In this document: one piece after another, positions 7,271 through 15,540 of the stretch
How positions within the stretch are numbered: position 1 is the first letter of the stretch
Layout of the letters: every line of letters begins with the position of its first letter
Source of the DNA: Deltaproteobacteria bacterium
GTDB lineage: Bacteria; Bdellovibrionota; FAC87; UBA2466
Reading direction: 5' to 3'
Length of the DNA stretch: 39,483 nucleotides
NCBI GenBank assembly: GCA_900299195.1
Contig: OMIX01000095.1
Location: 1-39,483 of the forward strand
Position numbers and translations under genes: made by a program
The notes under the pieces: model-generated
Seen by the model: only the letters and a program-made list of their open reading frames with translations
What the model was told of the DNA's origin: nothing
The model's database searches: none

Positions 7271-8785
7271 ATGAAAACAAAAGCTCGAGATTATCAGGGA
7301 GATTACATTCAAGGCCATTTTGTAAAAGTAGATGATCCCAATGGCGAAATCTGGAGTAAAAATCCAGGAGATCTCGATGCTCCAGCCCTCACCTTTCCTT
7401 TCGCCTACGAAAATATTCACGAGGCTGTTTCAGCAGCGGAAAAAAGCTTCAACAGATGGAAAAAGTTGTCTGTTCAAAACCGTGCTGAAAACTTAGTTCG
7501 ATATCGAGAAGTCTTAAAAAACAAAAAAACTGAAGTCTGTTTCTGTCTTAGTTTTGAAACAGGGAAACCTCTTTGGGAGGCTGCTCGAGAATTTGATGAA
7601 ACTATTTTTCTTATCGATTCCTTTATCAATCGAGGCAGTCAAACAAGTATTGAAGAGAAGTTATCTACTTCTGATGGGACTTGTGTGACTCGGTTTTCGT
7701 CTCGAGGTGTGGTTGCAGTCATTACCCCAGCATCACTACCCTCACTGTTTCCCCACTCCTATTTTATACCAGCACTCATGAACGGGAATACCGTCGTCGT
7801 TAAGACTTGCTCTCAAACACCGATGCTGGGACAAATTTTTTCTGAAGTAGCTCATGAATCTGGAATGGCGGCTGGAGTTTTGAACTTTATTCAAGGAGAC
7901 GCGGAAAGTGCTCGACGATTGGTAAGCCATGCGGCAGTGGATGCTATTTTTTATCACGGACCTTTTGAAACGGCTTTAAAAGTAAAAAAACAGGTTCTTT
8001 CCGATTACTGGAAAACACTGGTCATAGAAACTGGCGGAAAAAACGCTCAAGTTGTTTGGAACGATTGTAATTATCAACAGGCTCTCTATGATGCGGTTTT
8101 CGCTTCTTATGTAACCTCAGGACAACGTTGTACCACCACCAGTCGAGTCCTTGTTCACGAGAAGCTCTTCACCCAATTTGTATCCGATTTTCATCAGCTC
8201 TCAAAAAAAATAACGGTAGGGTATGGGCTAGCCGAGAATATCAGTCCGTTCATGGGGCCTTTGATGAGCGAAAGAGCCGTCGAAGATTATTTAAGGTTTC
8301 AGGGCATTGCTGTCCGAGAGGGTGCTGAAGAGATCATGAGGGGAAAGACGCTAGAGCGAGACAAAAAGGGGTTTTACGTTTCCCCTTCCATCCACATCGT
8401 TGAAAAAGCAGATCCCAAAAGTATTTATCAGAAAAGTGAAATCTATGGGCCCAATGTGGCTGTGTTTAAAATAACCGATTTGGATGAGGCAGCTGAAATC
8501 ATCAACCAACCTCAATGGGGTTTGGTGGCCTCCATGTATACTGGAGCTCGAGAAAACTTTTATCACTTGGCTGAAGAGGTCAAGGTTGGAATGTTACACT
8601 GGAACAGACCTACTACTTCGATTTCCTATCAACTCCCCTTGGGTGGACTAAACAAAAGTGGTAACGAAAGACCGATGGGAAGTTTTGCGGGTGTTCAATG
8701 TACCCAGATGACTAGTTGCCTCGAAGGGGAAATGATTTTTGATTCTACCCAACTCATTAAAGAGCTTCCTCGCTTAGAATCATGA
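7271..8785 (+). CDS. astD: Aldehyde dehydrogenase, AstD-like
   Basis: NAD(P)-dependent aldehyde dehydrogenase, 504 aa, closest by eye to succinylglutamate semialdehyde dehydrogenase, which oxidises the fourth AST intermediate. Seen: nucleotide-binding Lys178 in VVVKTCSQTP, general base Glu253 in VIETGGKN, nucleophile Cys287 in SGQRCTTTSR, and Glu390 in the EIYGPNVAVF block. Oddity: the Asn of the PWN/PYNFP motif, which stabilises the oxyanion, is Ser155 (TPASLP). An AGGAG site nine bases upstream supports the ATG. Its stop overlaps the GT9 start as ATGA. Proximity to astA supports AstD, but a changed substrate or altered catalysis is possible because of the Asn loss. Confidence 0.75.
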   Translation: MKTKARDYQGDYIQGHFVKVDDPNGEIWSKNPGDLDAPALTFPFAYENIHEAVSAAEKSFNRWKKLSVQNRAENLVRYREVLKNKKTEVCFCLSFETGKPLWEAAREFDETIFLIDSFINRGSQTSIEEKLSTSDGTCVTRFSSRGVVAVITPASLPSLFPHSYFIPALMNGNTVVVKTCSQTPMLGQIFSEVAHESGMAAGVLNFIQGDAESARRLVSHAAVDAIFYHGPFETALKVKKQVLSDYWKTLVIETGGKNAQVVWNDCNYQQALYDAVFASYVTSGQRCTTTSRVLVHEKLFTQFVSDFHQLSKKITVGYGLAENISPFMGPLMSERAVEDYLRFQGIAVREGAEEIMRGKTLERDKKGFYVSPSIHIVEKADPKSIYQKSEIYGPNVAVFKITDLDEAAEIINQPQWGLVASMYTGARENFYHLAEEVKVGMLHWNRPTTSISYQLPLGGLNKSGNERPMGSFAGVQCTQMTSCLEGEMIFDSTQLIKELPRLES

Positions 8786-9765
8786 GTTCAGTTTTATTGT
8801 TAAGACCCGATAAAGCGGGAGATCTCATCAAAACTCTTCCGGTTGTAAGAGCTCTCCACCAAACCGTAGAAGATATTACTATCCATTTGTTAGTCTCTAA
8901 AGCTAATGAGTCACTACTCAAATATGAACCTAATCTCACCTATTCCGTATTACCCGGAAATTGGGAAAATCTCGAGGACAACGAACTTGAATCCTTGCTG
9001 ACAAAACTGATGGAAGGAAAAAACTTTCACACGGCGATCAACTTACTCTCAGATTCGTTTCCTCAGGTGGAAAGACTTCTTCAGTTATCCCCAGCGGGTG
9101 AAAAATTTTCAGTTTTTTCAGAGTCCCTTCCGATAGGCATCTGGCCTTTGACTTATAAAACTCGAACCCCGGTTCATCAAAATGAAACCGTAAACATTGC
9201 GGAGCTGGTGGGACAAGCTCTGGGCCTGGAACTGACTGAGTTAAGTTTAAAATCCCCACGAGCTCCTTTGCTAGGGGCAGAAGACTCCGAGGAAGCTCAT
9301 AGAGTCCTTGGGCAAAAAACGGGAGATTGGATAGGATTATGTCCTTTTGCAGGAACTCAGCAACGAACCCATCCTTTGATCGGGTGGCAAAAACTCATCG
9401 GCAAAATATGCCGGCAAAAAAAATATGAAAAAGTTTTAGTGTTCGGAGCTCCTGGTAACCTTCCTGAACTTGAAACACTAAAAAAATCTCTAGGCAGTCC
9501 TACTTCTTTCGATATTTGTTCCCCTTCAAGCTTTCGAACGCTAGGAGCCTATCTCAAACGGTGTGATCGAGTCGTAGCTGTGGATTCAGGTCCCTTGCAC
9601 TTTAGCTTAGCTCTGGGAATTCCATCCTTGGGATTTCTGAGCGGAGGAGACCGTCGACGGTGGTTCAGTGAGACGTCTCCGCACGATAGACTCGTAAGTC
9701 GAGGTCTATGGGATCGTTACCCCACGGCCTTCGAAATGGGATGGCACTTCTCTCGATGGAAATGA
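8782..9765 (+). CDS. Glycosyltransferase family 9 (heptosyltransferase-like)
   Basis: GT-B transferase of the WaaC/WaaF type, 327 aa, expected to add a heptose or related sugar to LPS core at the inner face of the cytoplasmic membrane. The N-terminal acceptor motif reads RPDKAGDLIKTLPVVRAL, matching the D--GD---T-P signature, with Asp13 as the likely catalytic base. The donor-side motif VVAVDSGPLHFSLALGIPSLGF near residue 270 matches the D-GP-H-A---G-P signature. It is translationally coupled to the astD-like gene (4-base overlap), an unexpected pairing of catabolism with envelope synthesis. It precedes ruvX by 36 bases. Family firm; sugar and acceptor unknown. Confidence 0.85.
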   Translation: MSSVLLLRPDKAGDLIKTLPVVRALHQTVEDITIHLLVSKANESLLKYEPNLTYSVLPGNWENLEDNELESLLTKLMEGKNFHTAINLLSDSFPQVERLLQLSPAGEKFSVFSESLPIGIWPLTYKTRTPVHQNETVNIAELVGQALGLELTELSLKSPRAPLLGAEDSEEAHRVLGQKTGDWIGLCPFAGTQQRTHPLIGWQKLIGKICRQKKYEKVLVFGAPGNLPELETLKKSLGSPTSFDICSPSSFRTLGAYLKRCDRVVAVDSGPLHFSLALGIPSLGFLSGGDRRRWFSETSPHDRLVSRGLWDRYPTAFEMGWHFSRWK

Positions 9766-9801
9766 TACGTTTTTCTTTATTTTTGCAGCGCATTAAGCTA
9801 T

Positions 9802-10254
9802 GTGTTTAGAGTGTTTAATGATGCGAAAAGAACCCTAGGTTTGGATATTGGAACTAAAAGGACAGGTATCGCAATAGCCGATGAGACGCTCACTTTAGCA
9901 AGCCCTCTAACCCACATTGAAGCCCACTCGCACAAAGATTGGCTCAACAAACTTTTAAAATTTTTGGAGAATTATGACATCGAAAAAGTGGTTGTTGGGA
10001 TCCCGCTCGACCATCACGGTGAAGAGGGAGAAGATGCAGAAAGAATTAAAAAATATATTGCGCTGCTGCGAGAGAAGGTCAACTACCCTGTGATAGAATG
10101 GGATGAAAGATTCACGACCGCTCAAGCTGAAAGAACTTTAATATCAGCTGATATGTCTCGAAAAAATCGAAAGCAGGTCATCGATAAAATTGCAGCTTCT
10201 ATTATGCTACAAAGTTACTTGGACCGTTTAAGATTCGAAAAGGAGTCTCTTTAA
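9802..10254 (+). CDS. ruvX: Putative pre-16S rRNA nuclease / Holliday resolvase RuvX (YqgF)
   Basis: RNase H-fold protein (150 aa) that trims the 5' end of pre-16S rRNA in E. coli. The fold's acidic residue is in TLGLDIGTKRTGIA (Asp15); VVVGIPLDHHGEEGE, EWDERFTT and a final IDKIAASIMLQSYL helix match the family. The start is GTG, with another GTG at codon 4; neither has a good Shine-Dalgarno, so the exact start is uncertain by a few residues. The next gene mltG starts two bases after the stop. The ruvX-mltG pairing is frequent in proteobacteria and supports both calls. Confidence 0.92.
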   Translation: MFRVFNDAKRTLGLDIGTKRTGIAIADETLTLASPLTHIEAHSHKDWLNKLLKFLENYDIEKVVVGIPLDHHGEEGEDAERIKKYIALLREKVNYPVIEWDERFTTAQAERTLISADMSRKNRKQVIDKIAASIMLQSYLDRLRFEKESL

Positions 10255-10256
10255 TC

Positions 10257-11315
10257 GTGGCAAAGAAACCCCAATCTCCTTCCTTTCTTGTCTCAACTCT
10301 TTTTACCCTGTTGGGTCTCGGGCTTATGGCTTTGGCCGGTACGGTTTACCTACTCTATCAAGGAGCCCCCGAGGGAGAATTCAGAGAGATTCTTATTCAA
10401 CGAGGCAGTTCAATAGCTCAAGTGACTCAAACTTTGAATGAAAGCAACATCATCACCCATCCCGTTCTTTTCAAAATTCTCTTAAGAGTCACCAAAGGAG
10501 AAAAGAGAGTTCGAGCCGGGGAGTTTCGATTTCACTCGGGTATGAGTGCGATGGATGCCCTTAAAGTCTTGTACTTTAATGAGCCTATCGTTCACCAAGT
10601 TACCATTCCCGAGGGATATTCCGTCAGACAAATTGCAGAATTGTTGGCCGCTCAGAAGTTGGTCGACCTTGATACGTTCACAGAAAAAGCCCTATCTTCA
10701 GGCTACGCCAAAAAATACAGTTTTGCTTCCCCTAGTCTAGAGGGCTATTTATTCCCCGATACTTATACTTTTTCTCGAGTAGACCGTGAAGATAAAATTA
10801 TTGATCAAATGGTTCAAAACTTTGTCAAAAAAACTGGCCCTGGTTTAAGAGACTCGGCCAAACAAATGGGCATGACCTTAGAAAGTGTCGTTACTTTAGC
10901 CTCGATTGTGGAAAAGGAGACTGCAGACCCTAATGAACGCCCTCTGGTAGCTTCGGTATTTCACAATCGATTAAAAAAAGGGATGAGGCTCCAAAGCGAC
11001 CCTACGACGATTTATGCCATCCCAGATTTTAAGGGAAATATCACCAAAGCTGACCTTCTCCGATATCATCCTTATAACACCTACACCATTCCTGGATTGC
11101 CACCAGGGCCCATCGCAAGTCCTGGACTGGCGGCTATTCAAGCCGTACTGAGTCCGGCTCAAACCGAGTACTTATTTTTCGTGGCAAGCCCTCAGGGCAA
11201 CCACATCTTCTCCAAAACCTACGGTCAGCACTCTAGACAGGTGACTGCAAACCAGGTCAATCCCAACAAAGGAAAACCTCTGGGGAAAGTCTTAAAGAAA
11301 AATGGCAAAAACTAA
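10257..11315 (+). CDS. mltG: Endolytic murein transglycosylase MltG
   Basis: Inner-membrane lytic transglycosylase that cuts nascent glycan strands and sets their length, 352 aa. One N-terminal membrane segment (about residues 12-34) is followed by a LysM-like subdomain. The YceG catalytic domain follows, with Glu219 in ASIVEKET (Glu218 in E. coli) and the signature VFHNRL-KGM-LQSDPTT. The start is GTG two bases after ruvX, with AAGGAG some 12 bases upstream inside ruvX. Its 3' end overlaps the thioesterase gene by 14 bases. Length and motif order are normal. Confidence 0.95.
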   Translation: MAKKPQSPSFLVSTLFTLLGLGLMALAGTVYLLYQGAPEGEFREILIQRGSSIAQVTQTLNESNIITHPVLFKILLRVTKGEKRVRAGEFRFHSGMSAMDALKVLYFNEPIVHQVTIPEGYSVRQIAELLAAQKLVDLDTFTEKALSSGYAKKYSFASPSLEGYLFPDTYTFSRVDREDKIIDQMVQNFVKKTGPGLRDSAKQMGMTLESVVTLASIVEKETADPNERPLVASVFHNRLKKGMRLQSDPTTIYAIPDFKGNITKADLLRYHPYNTYTIPGLPPGPIASPGLAAIQAVLSPAQTEYLFFVASPQGNHIFSKTYGQHSRQVTANQVNPNKGKPLGKVLKKNGKN

Positions 11316-11775
11316 AATTTCAAAAATAAAAAGTCGTCAGCCCGTATTGATGACTGAGTTGGTTTTACCCTCTCATGCTAATGCTCTTGGGACTATTTTT
11401 GGGGGCGTAGTGATGGGTTGGATCGATATTGCTGCCGCTATCGCTGCTCAACGGTATTCTAGAACCCAAGTGGTTACAGTCTCTATCGACTACTTACACT
11501 TTATCAATCCCATCAAAGTAGGTTACACAGTCAACATTAAAGCCCAGATCAGTTATGTGGGAAGAACTTCGATGGAAGTCGAAGTGGATGTGGAAGCTGA
11601 AAATGGAATCACGGGCGAATGTGTTCCTGCTACTAAAGCTTTTCTGACTTTTGTGGCCGTCGATAAAAACGGAAAACCCACCCCAGTTCCTACTTATGTT
11701 CCATCTACCCAAGAAGAAAAAGCCAAGCAACAACAAGCGGAAAAACGAAGAAAAGCGAGACTTCAGGCTTTTTGA
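11302..11775 (+). CDS. Acyl-CoA thioesterase, hotdog fold (YciA type)
   Basis: Cytoplasmic hotdog-fold hydrolase, 157 aa, releasing free acids from acyl-CoA. The family motif is intact: PSHANALGTIFGGVVMGWID (residues 23-42), with Asn27 and Asp42 as the expected catalytic pair. HFINPIKVG and the beta-sheet core VNIKAQISYVGRTSMEVEV follow. A basic, Gln/Lys/Arg-rich tail closes the protein. It overlaps mltG by 14 bases and ends 28 bases before the convergent B12-domain gene, where only a weak 4-bp stem is seen, not a convincing terminator. The substrate chain length cannot be told from sequence. Confidence 0.88.
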   Translation: MAKTKISKIKSRQPVLMTELVLPSHANALGTIFGGVVMGWIDIAAAIAAQRYSRTQVVTVSIDYLHFINPIKVGYTVNIKAQISYVGRTSMEVEVDVEAENGITGECVPATKAFLTFVAVDKNGKPTPVPTYVPSTQEEKAKQQQAEKRRKARLQAF

Positions 11776-11803
11776 TTAAAAAACTCGATGATGAGATTGA
11801 GTC

Positions 11804-12238
11804 CTAATTTTTCGTGGAGATTTTCTGAACGTATTGAGTGATCTCAGCTAGAGAATTGGCAGAGGTAAACACTGCATTAACCCCAATTTTTTTGAGGGCA
11901 TCGACATCCGTTTCTGGAATAATCCCACCTGCTAAAACCGGAATATCGGTAGCTTTTCTTTCAGTTAACAGCCTCATGATTTCAGAAAAAACTCTTTGAT
12001 GAGCCCCGGACAAAATACTGACACAAATGACATCCACGTCTTCCTGAATAGCAGAATTCACTATCATTTCTGGAGTTTGATGAAGTCCCGTATAGATGAC
12101 CTCCATCCCGCTATCCCGTAAAGCGGCGGCCAATACTTTGGCCCCGCGATCATGTCCATCGAGCCCGGGTTTCGCTACTAAGATTCTGATTCTCTTTTCA
12201 GTCACTGCAACTTTCCCCATCTTTTCGGGAAAACACAT
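11804..12238 (-). CDS. Free-standing cobalamin-binding domain (acyl-CoA mutase small subunit type)
   Basis: B12-binding domain only, 144 aa, equivalent to the C-terminal domain of methylmalonyl-CoA mutase. KPGLDGHDRGAK carries the D-H-G motif with His29 as lower cobalt ligand. SILSGAHQ and VLAGGIIP mark the remaining nucleotide-loop elements. In split mutases this subunit pairs with a separate TIM-barrel subunit, which is not in this window. The ORF overlaps the preceding gene by 37 bases. A start at codon 7 (12220) would shorten the overlap, and neither start has a strong Shine-Dalgarno. Operon partners are hbd and an unknown protein, which points to acyl-CoA metabolism. Isobutyryl- or ethylmalonyl-type mutases are alternatives. 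Confidence 0.85.
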   Translation of the reverse strand: MCFPEKMGKVAVTEKRIRILVAKPGLDGHDRGAKVLAAALRDSGMEVIYTGLHQTPEMIVNSAIQEDVDVICVSILSGAHQRVFSEIMRLLTERKATDIPVLAGGIIPETDVDALKKIGVNAVFTSANSLAEITQYVQKISTKN

Positions 12239-12807
12239 ACTACTTTCTTTTTGGTTTCTAAGAAGGCTTTGATGTGTTCGTGCATCGCTTTGACGTTGTC
12301 ATCTGTGGCCGGAGCTGCTGCCAACATTAAAAAAACCATCGCAAAATTATAGTTTTCTCCGATAATCTTTCGAATAAAACTTCGCCAGGGCAAGCTAGGA
12401 TATTTATAAATTCTTTGATCTCCATTAGCTGTAAGCCACTCCGAGATCCATTTCATTTCGATTTTAGATTCGTTTTGAAGAATGTTCTGAAACTCTTTAG
12501 GAACCCACTCGCCACATATTTCTAAGAAATTGTGCAAGAACAATTGATCCCAATCTCTCATGAAAGAGAACAAAAAGATAATTTCATCATCATCCAATTG
12601 AATTCCACCTTTGATATGGAGAATGGGGGATACGTTAACAGCTCTGAGACTGCAAAGAGTGTCTTTAATTTTTTCCCACGATTGAACCGATCCTGTAACA
12701 TTAATGAGAACTGAGCCCGCTTGCTCTTTCTGAGAAACACTTTGAAGAACCTCAGAAAAGTTTTGAGTACCATCTACGTTAATTTCAGGCATCGAATCAA
12801 TAGACAT
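12202..12807 (-). CDS. Unrecognised 201-residue protein in the hbd-B12 operon
   Basis: No family recognised. Soluble, acidic in the first two thirds and basic at the end ([18 protein letters not shown]), with no signal peptide; one hydrophobic segment ([13 protein letters not shown], about residues 158-170) could be a buried helix. Several Trp residues occur (for example [31 protein letters not shown]). The ATG follows GGGAG by three bases and overlaps hbd by 11 bases, while its end overlaps the B12-domain gene by 37 bases. Being wedged between two coupled genes of acyl-CoA metabolism suggests a partner of the mutase (chaperone or adaptor) or of the dehydrogenase, but nothing in the sequence proves it. 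Confidence 0.7.
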   Translation of the reverse strand: MSIDSMPEINVDGTQNFSEVLQSVSQKEQAGSVLINVTGSVQSWEKIKDTLCSLRAVNVSPILHIKGGIQLDDDEIIFLFSFMRDWDQLFLHNFLEICGEWVPKEFQNILQNESKIEMKWISEWLTANGDQRIYKYPSLPWRSFIRKIIGENYNFAMVFLMLAAAPATDDNVKAMHEHIKAFLETKKKVVCVFPKRWGKLQ

Positions 12808-13642
12808 AGACTCCCTTTCCGGTTTTTCTTCCTAGCCACCCCGCTTCTACATATTTTCTCATGAGGGGAGCTGGACGATATTTGGAATCGCCTAAATCAC
12901 GATAAAGCACTTCGCAAACAGCCAAACAGATATCAATCCCTACAAAATCGGCAAGTTCTAAAGGGCCCATAGGGAAATTACAACCCAATTTCAAGCCGGT
13001 GTCTATGTCTTTTGGCGAAGCAAGCCCTTCGGCAAGAGCAAAAAAGCCCTCATTAATCATGGGCATCAAAATTCGGTTCACAACAAAACCGGGAGCATCT
13101 TTAGCTTCGACAAAAACTTTTCCCATAGTTTCCGCGACACTTTTCACCCGTTTGAAACAATCATCACTTGTCTGTAAACCACGGATTCCCTCGACCAATG
13201 TCATAATCGGAACAGGATTCATAAAATGCATCCCCGCAACACAGTCAGGACGTTTGGTTTTTGAGGCAATTTCAGTCACCGATATAGAAGAAGTATTCGT
13301 AGTTAAAATAGCACCTGCAGGAAGAATCGCATCTAGATCTCTAAATAACTTGAATTTGACTTCCCTATTTTCAGAAGCCGCTTCAATCACGAACTGACAT
13401 GATTTAAAATCTTCGAGTCGGGAAGTCTTTCGTAGCCTTGCTAAGATAGCCTGGGACGATTCTTTCAACTTCCCCTTTTCCTGTAATTTATTGAGACTCT
13501 TTTGAATAGTAGACAATGCTTTATCGAGTTGAATCTCACTGATATCAAAGAGAGTCACCTCATAGCCCGCTTGCGCTGCTACTTGAGCAATGCCATTACC
13601 CATACTCCCTGCCCCAACAACTCCAATCGATGTCATTTGCAT
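12797..13642 (-). CDS. hbd: 3-hydroxybutyryl-CoA dehydrogenase
   Basis: NAD(P)-dependent dehydrogenase that interconverts 3-hydroxyacyl-CoA and acetoacyl-CoA, 281 aa, the normal length of the monofunctional enzyme. The Rossmann motif [13 protein letters not shown] is at residues 7-19. Catalytic His139 lies in GMHFMNP, with the conserved TNTSS upstream (115-119). A C-terminal dimerisation domain has [10 protein letters not shown] and [15 protein letters not shown]. The ATG has GAGGT five bases upstream. It is the first gene of a three-gene overlapping operon with an unknown protein and a B12-binding subunit, which suggests a role in butyrate/propionate or PHB-type acyl-CoA flux. Confidence 0.93.
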   Translation of the reverse strand: MQMTSIGVVGAGSMGNGIAQVAAQAGYEVTLFDISEIQLDKALSTIQKSLNKLQEKGKLKESSQAILARLRKTSRLEDFKSCQFVIEAASENREVKFKLFRDLDAILPAGAILTTNTSSISVTEIASKTKRPDCVAGMHFMNPVPIMTLVEGIRGLQTSDDCFKRVKSVAETMGKVFVEAKDAPGFVVNRILMPMINEGFFALAEGLASPKDIDTGLKLGCNFPMGPLELADFVGIDICLAVCEVLYRDLGDSKYRPAPLMRKYVEAGWLGRKTGKGVYVY

Positions 13643-13722
13643 AACGCACCTCAGCCAAAAGTTTTGAACTATAAAAATAAACCAGTTGGCAGAGAGTCGT
13701 CAAACAGGGAGAAAGAAACCAC

Positions 13723-13762
13723 GAAAAAACAAGCCCCCTCACAGCTCTTGCTGAGAGGGGGC
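13723..13762 (-). terminator. Intrinsic terminator of the coiled-coil gene
   Basis: On the minus strand a GCCCCCTC arm and CAGC pair with GCTG and GAGGGGGC, giving 8 + 4 bp separated by a single mismatch around a 4-base loop. The hairpin is followed at once by TTGTTTTTT. It begins 24 bases after the stop at 13787. This is the clearest rho-independent terminator in the window and separates the exported coiled-coil gene from hbd. Confidence 0.9.
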
Positions 13763-13786
13763 CATCAAATTATCTAACCCTACAAA

Positions 13787-15241
13787 CTAACGTCTGATAG
13801 ATGAGTTATTTCCTAAGTGGGTTGCGGTGTTGCTACCAAAGGGCTGAGAGCCCAAACTGGAAGTAGAAGGGTTGCTTCCGCTTCTAATCGTCGAATTAGA
13901 CCCAGTTCTTGGTGCTCCACCACTATTAGCCTGAGCAACGATAGGTTGAATTCTCTGTTTAACAGCCTCTCTAGCATTAGCCGCGTCTTCGCAGTTGTTC
14001 ATGAGTGGCTGGAGTTCTTCAGAAATCGCAGCGTGCATGTTAGCAACATCTTGCATAGCTCCCACAGCTTCGCTCATCAAAGTCGCAGGGTCCTTAGCCG
14101 CATTGATGCTATTAATTCGACCATTGATATTGGTGCCAGCAGCTCCCTGAATAATAGCTTGGACTCTATCGCTGACGTCTTCACACTGAAGCTCAGCAGC
14201 TCGTTGCAATTGAGCTTGAGTATCTAATTGGGCAACATCAGGAGCGACACCCCATCGAACCATCCATTCGGTAGACTGCATAATATCGTTGTCTAGATTT
14301 CTTTTTTCACTGTCACAGTTGGATAACAACTGAGAAGTCTGCTCTTGAGCAGCTTCACTTGCTTGACGGCGAATATTCTGGATCATTTTTGTAAATTCAG
14401 CGCCTAATTGACTCACTCGCTTGTCATTCTCTTTAATTTCTCCTAACTGACCCATGAATTTCGAAAACACATCCACCATGTCACCCTTCAACTCTTTATT
14501 GAGGGCTTTTTGAGCTTTGTTTTTAGATTTCAGCTCCGCAATTCGTTTTTCTACACCGATGTCTCCCTTGACTCCTTCGTTAGCAAGAGCTTCCACGGAA
14601 TCATCTTTCTGGCTAAGTTCCTTGAAGTATTTCATGACCTCTGCAATTTTTTGAACTTGCTTCTTCTTGAGCTCTTCTCGTTTTTCACCAATTAAACCCT
14701 GTGCAGTTCGCTTTAAATATTGTCCAGGCTCAGTACTTAACTGATCCAGCAAACCTCGAACCTGAGAAAAATTGACATTTTTCTGACAAGCTTTAGGTAA
14801 ATTTGAAGTATTAAAAGTTGAGGTGCTCGAAACAGGAGCCTCTCCCAACTGAGCAGCAAACTTATCTGCTTTATCCAAGTCAACTTGACGTTTTTTTAGA
14901 GCCTTTTGAAGGAGAACATCTGGCATCCCCTTTAAATTTTTCAAGTCATCATTCTTTTTAACCCATTTCTTAAGTTTCACCCTTTGCTCAAACTCTTCTT
15001 TGTCTTGGCTAAGGACCTTTTCGTTTCTTTCTAATGTGGCCTTGAGTTGGTCAGTTAAAGAATCTGAACCCGTAGCCGAACGAGATGTAACGGAAGATAA
15101 AGCCGACTCTGCTTTATCAATATCAGTTCTAAACGAGTTAGAGTAGTTATCATACTCATCAGCTAGACCCGATTGACTCAAAAGAAGGGCAACCGATACT
15201 GTGACTTTAATCAGGCCTTTTTCAAAACTAAATTTCTTCAT
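13787..15241 (-). CDS. Exported coiled-coil protein of unknown function
   Basis: No known family recognised. The start is set at the ATG at 15241 (484 aa), which has GGAG nine bases upstream; a TTG three codons earlier would add only LKE. A signal peptide covers about residues 1-28 (MKKFSFEKGLIKVTVSVALLL, cut near GLA-DE). The mature part is Lys/Glu/Gln-rich and helical with heptad-like stretches (about residues 70-110, 190-300 and 380-430), so extended coiled coils are likely. Few cysteines occur (around ACQKN, NCDS, QCED, NCED). The last ~40 residues are low complexity, rich in Ser, Asn and Gly with the repeated pattern GSN. It lies alone, closed by a strong terminator. A periplasmic or surface structural role is conceivable. 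Confidence 0.75.
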   Translation of the reverse strand: MKKFSFEKGLIKVTVSVALLLSQSGLADEYDNYSNSFRTDIDKAESALSSVTSRSATGSDSLTDQLKATLERNEKVLSQDKEEFEQRVKLKKWVKKNDDLKNLKGMPDVLLQKALKKRQVDLDKADKFAAQLGEAPVSSTSTFNTSNLPKACQKNVNFSQVRGLLDQLSTEPGQYLKRTAQGLIGEKREELKKKQVQKIAEVMKYFKELSQKDDSVEALANEGVKGDIGVEKRIAELKSKNKAQKALNKELKGDMVDVFSKFMGQLGEIKENDKRVSQLGAEFTKMIQNIRRQASEAAQEQTSQLLSNCDSEKRNLDNDIMQSTEWMVRWGVAPDVAQLDTQAQLQRAAELQCEDVSDRVQAIIQGAAGTNINGRINSINAAKDPATLMSEAVGAMQDVANMHAAISEELQPLMNNCEDAANAREAVKQRIQPIVAQANSGGAPRTGSNSTIRSGSNPSTSSLGSQPFGSNTATHLGNNSSIRR

Positions 15242-15540
15242 CTCTTTCAACTCCGCTTGTTAGAACTCTACATCAACTATAAAAACTCATTTGAAGCTAA
15301 CTCTTGCTGTTTCAACCTGAAAGCCCTCGAAGTGAGTGGACCCAGTCCGCGAGCTCTCCGACCCGCTAAGAGTGCAACCCTTAAGCCAACGAAGATCTTG
15401 AGTCAATTTAAGCACAAACCTTTTCATTTTCTGGCTCTCAGTGCCCATTTTTGCAGGGACCCAATTTAAACTTTCCTGTATTTTTAGATACTTAACTGGT
15501 GCAAAACTTTTAGCTACTTTGTACATATTTTAGACAGCTC
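15242..15540 (-). other. Intergenic region, 299 bases
   Basis: Lies between two minus-strand genes for exported proteins and should hold the promoter of the coiled-coil gene, but no convincing -35/-10 pair is seen. A 79-codon minus-strand frame (15287-15526) has AGGAG about 11 bases upstream, overlapping the stop of the preceding gene. Its product has no recognisable features, so it is not called as a gene. Confidence 0.4.

Noticed and set aside
11776-11803. Bidirectional terminator between the thioesterase and B12-domain genes
   Set aside because: Only a 4-bp ACTC/GAGT stem flanked by A and T runs; too weak to call.
15287-15526. 79-codon minus-strand frame with AGGAG upstream
   Set aside because: The ribosome site is about 11 bases away and overlaps the stop of the previous gene; the product shows no signal, domain or composition supporting a real protein.
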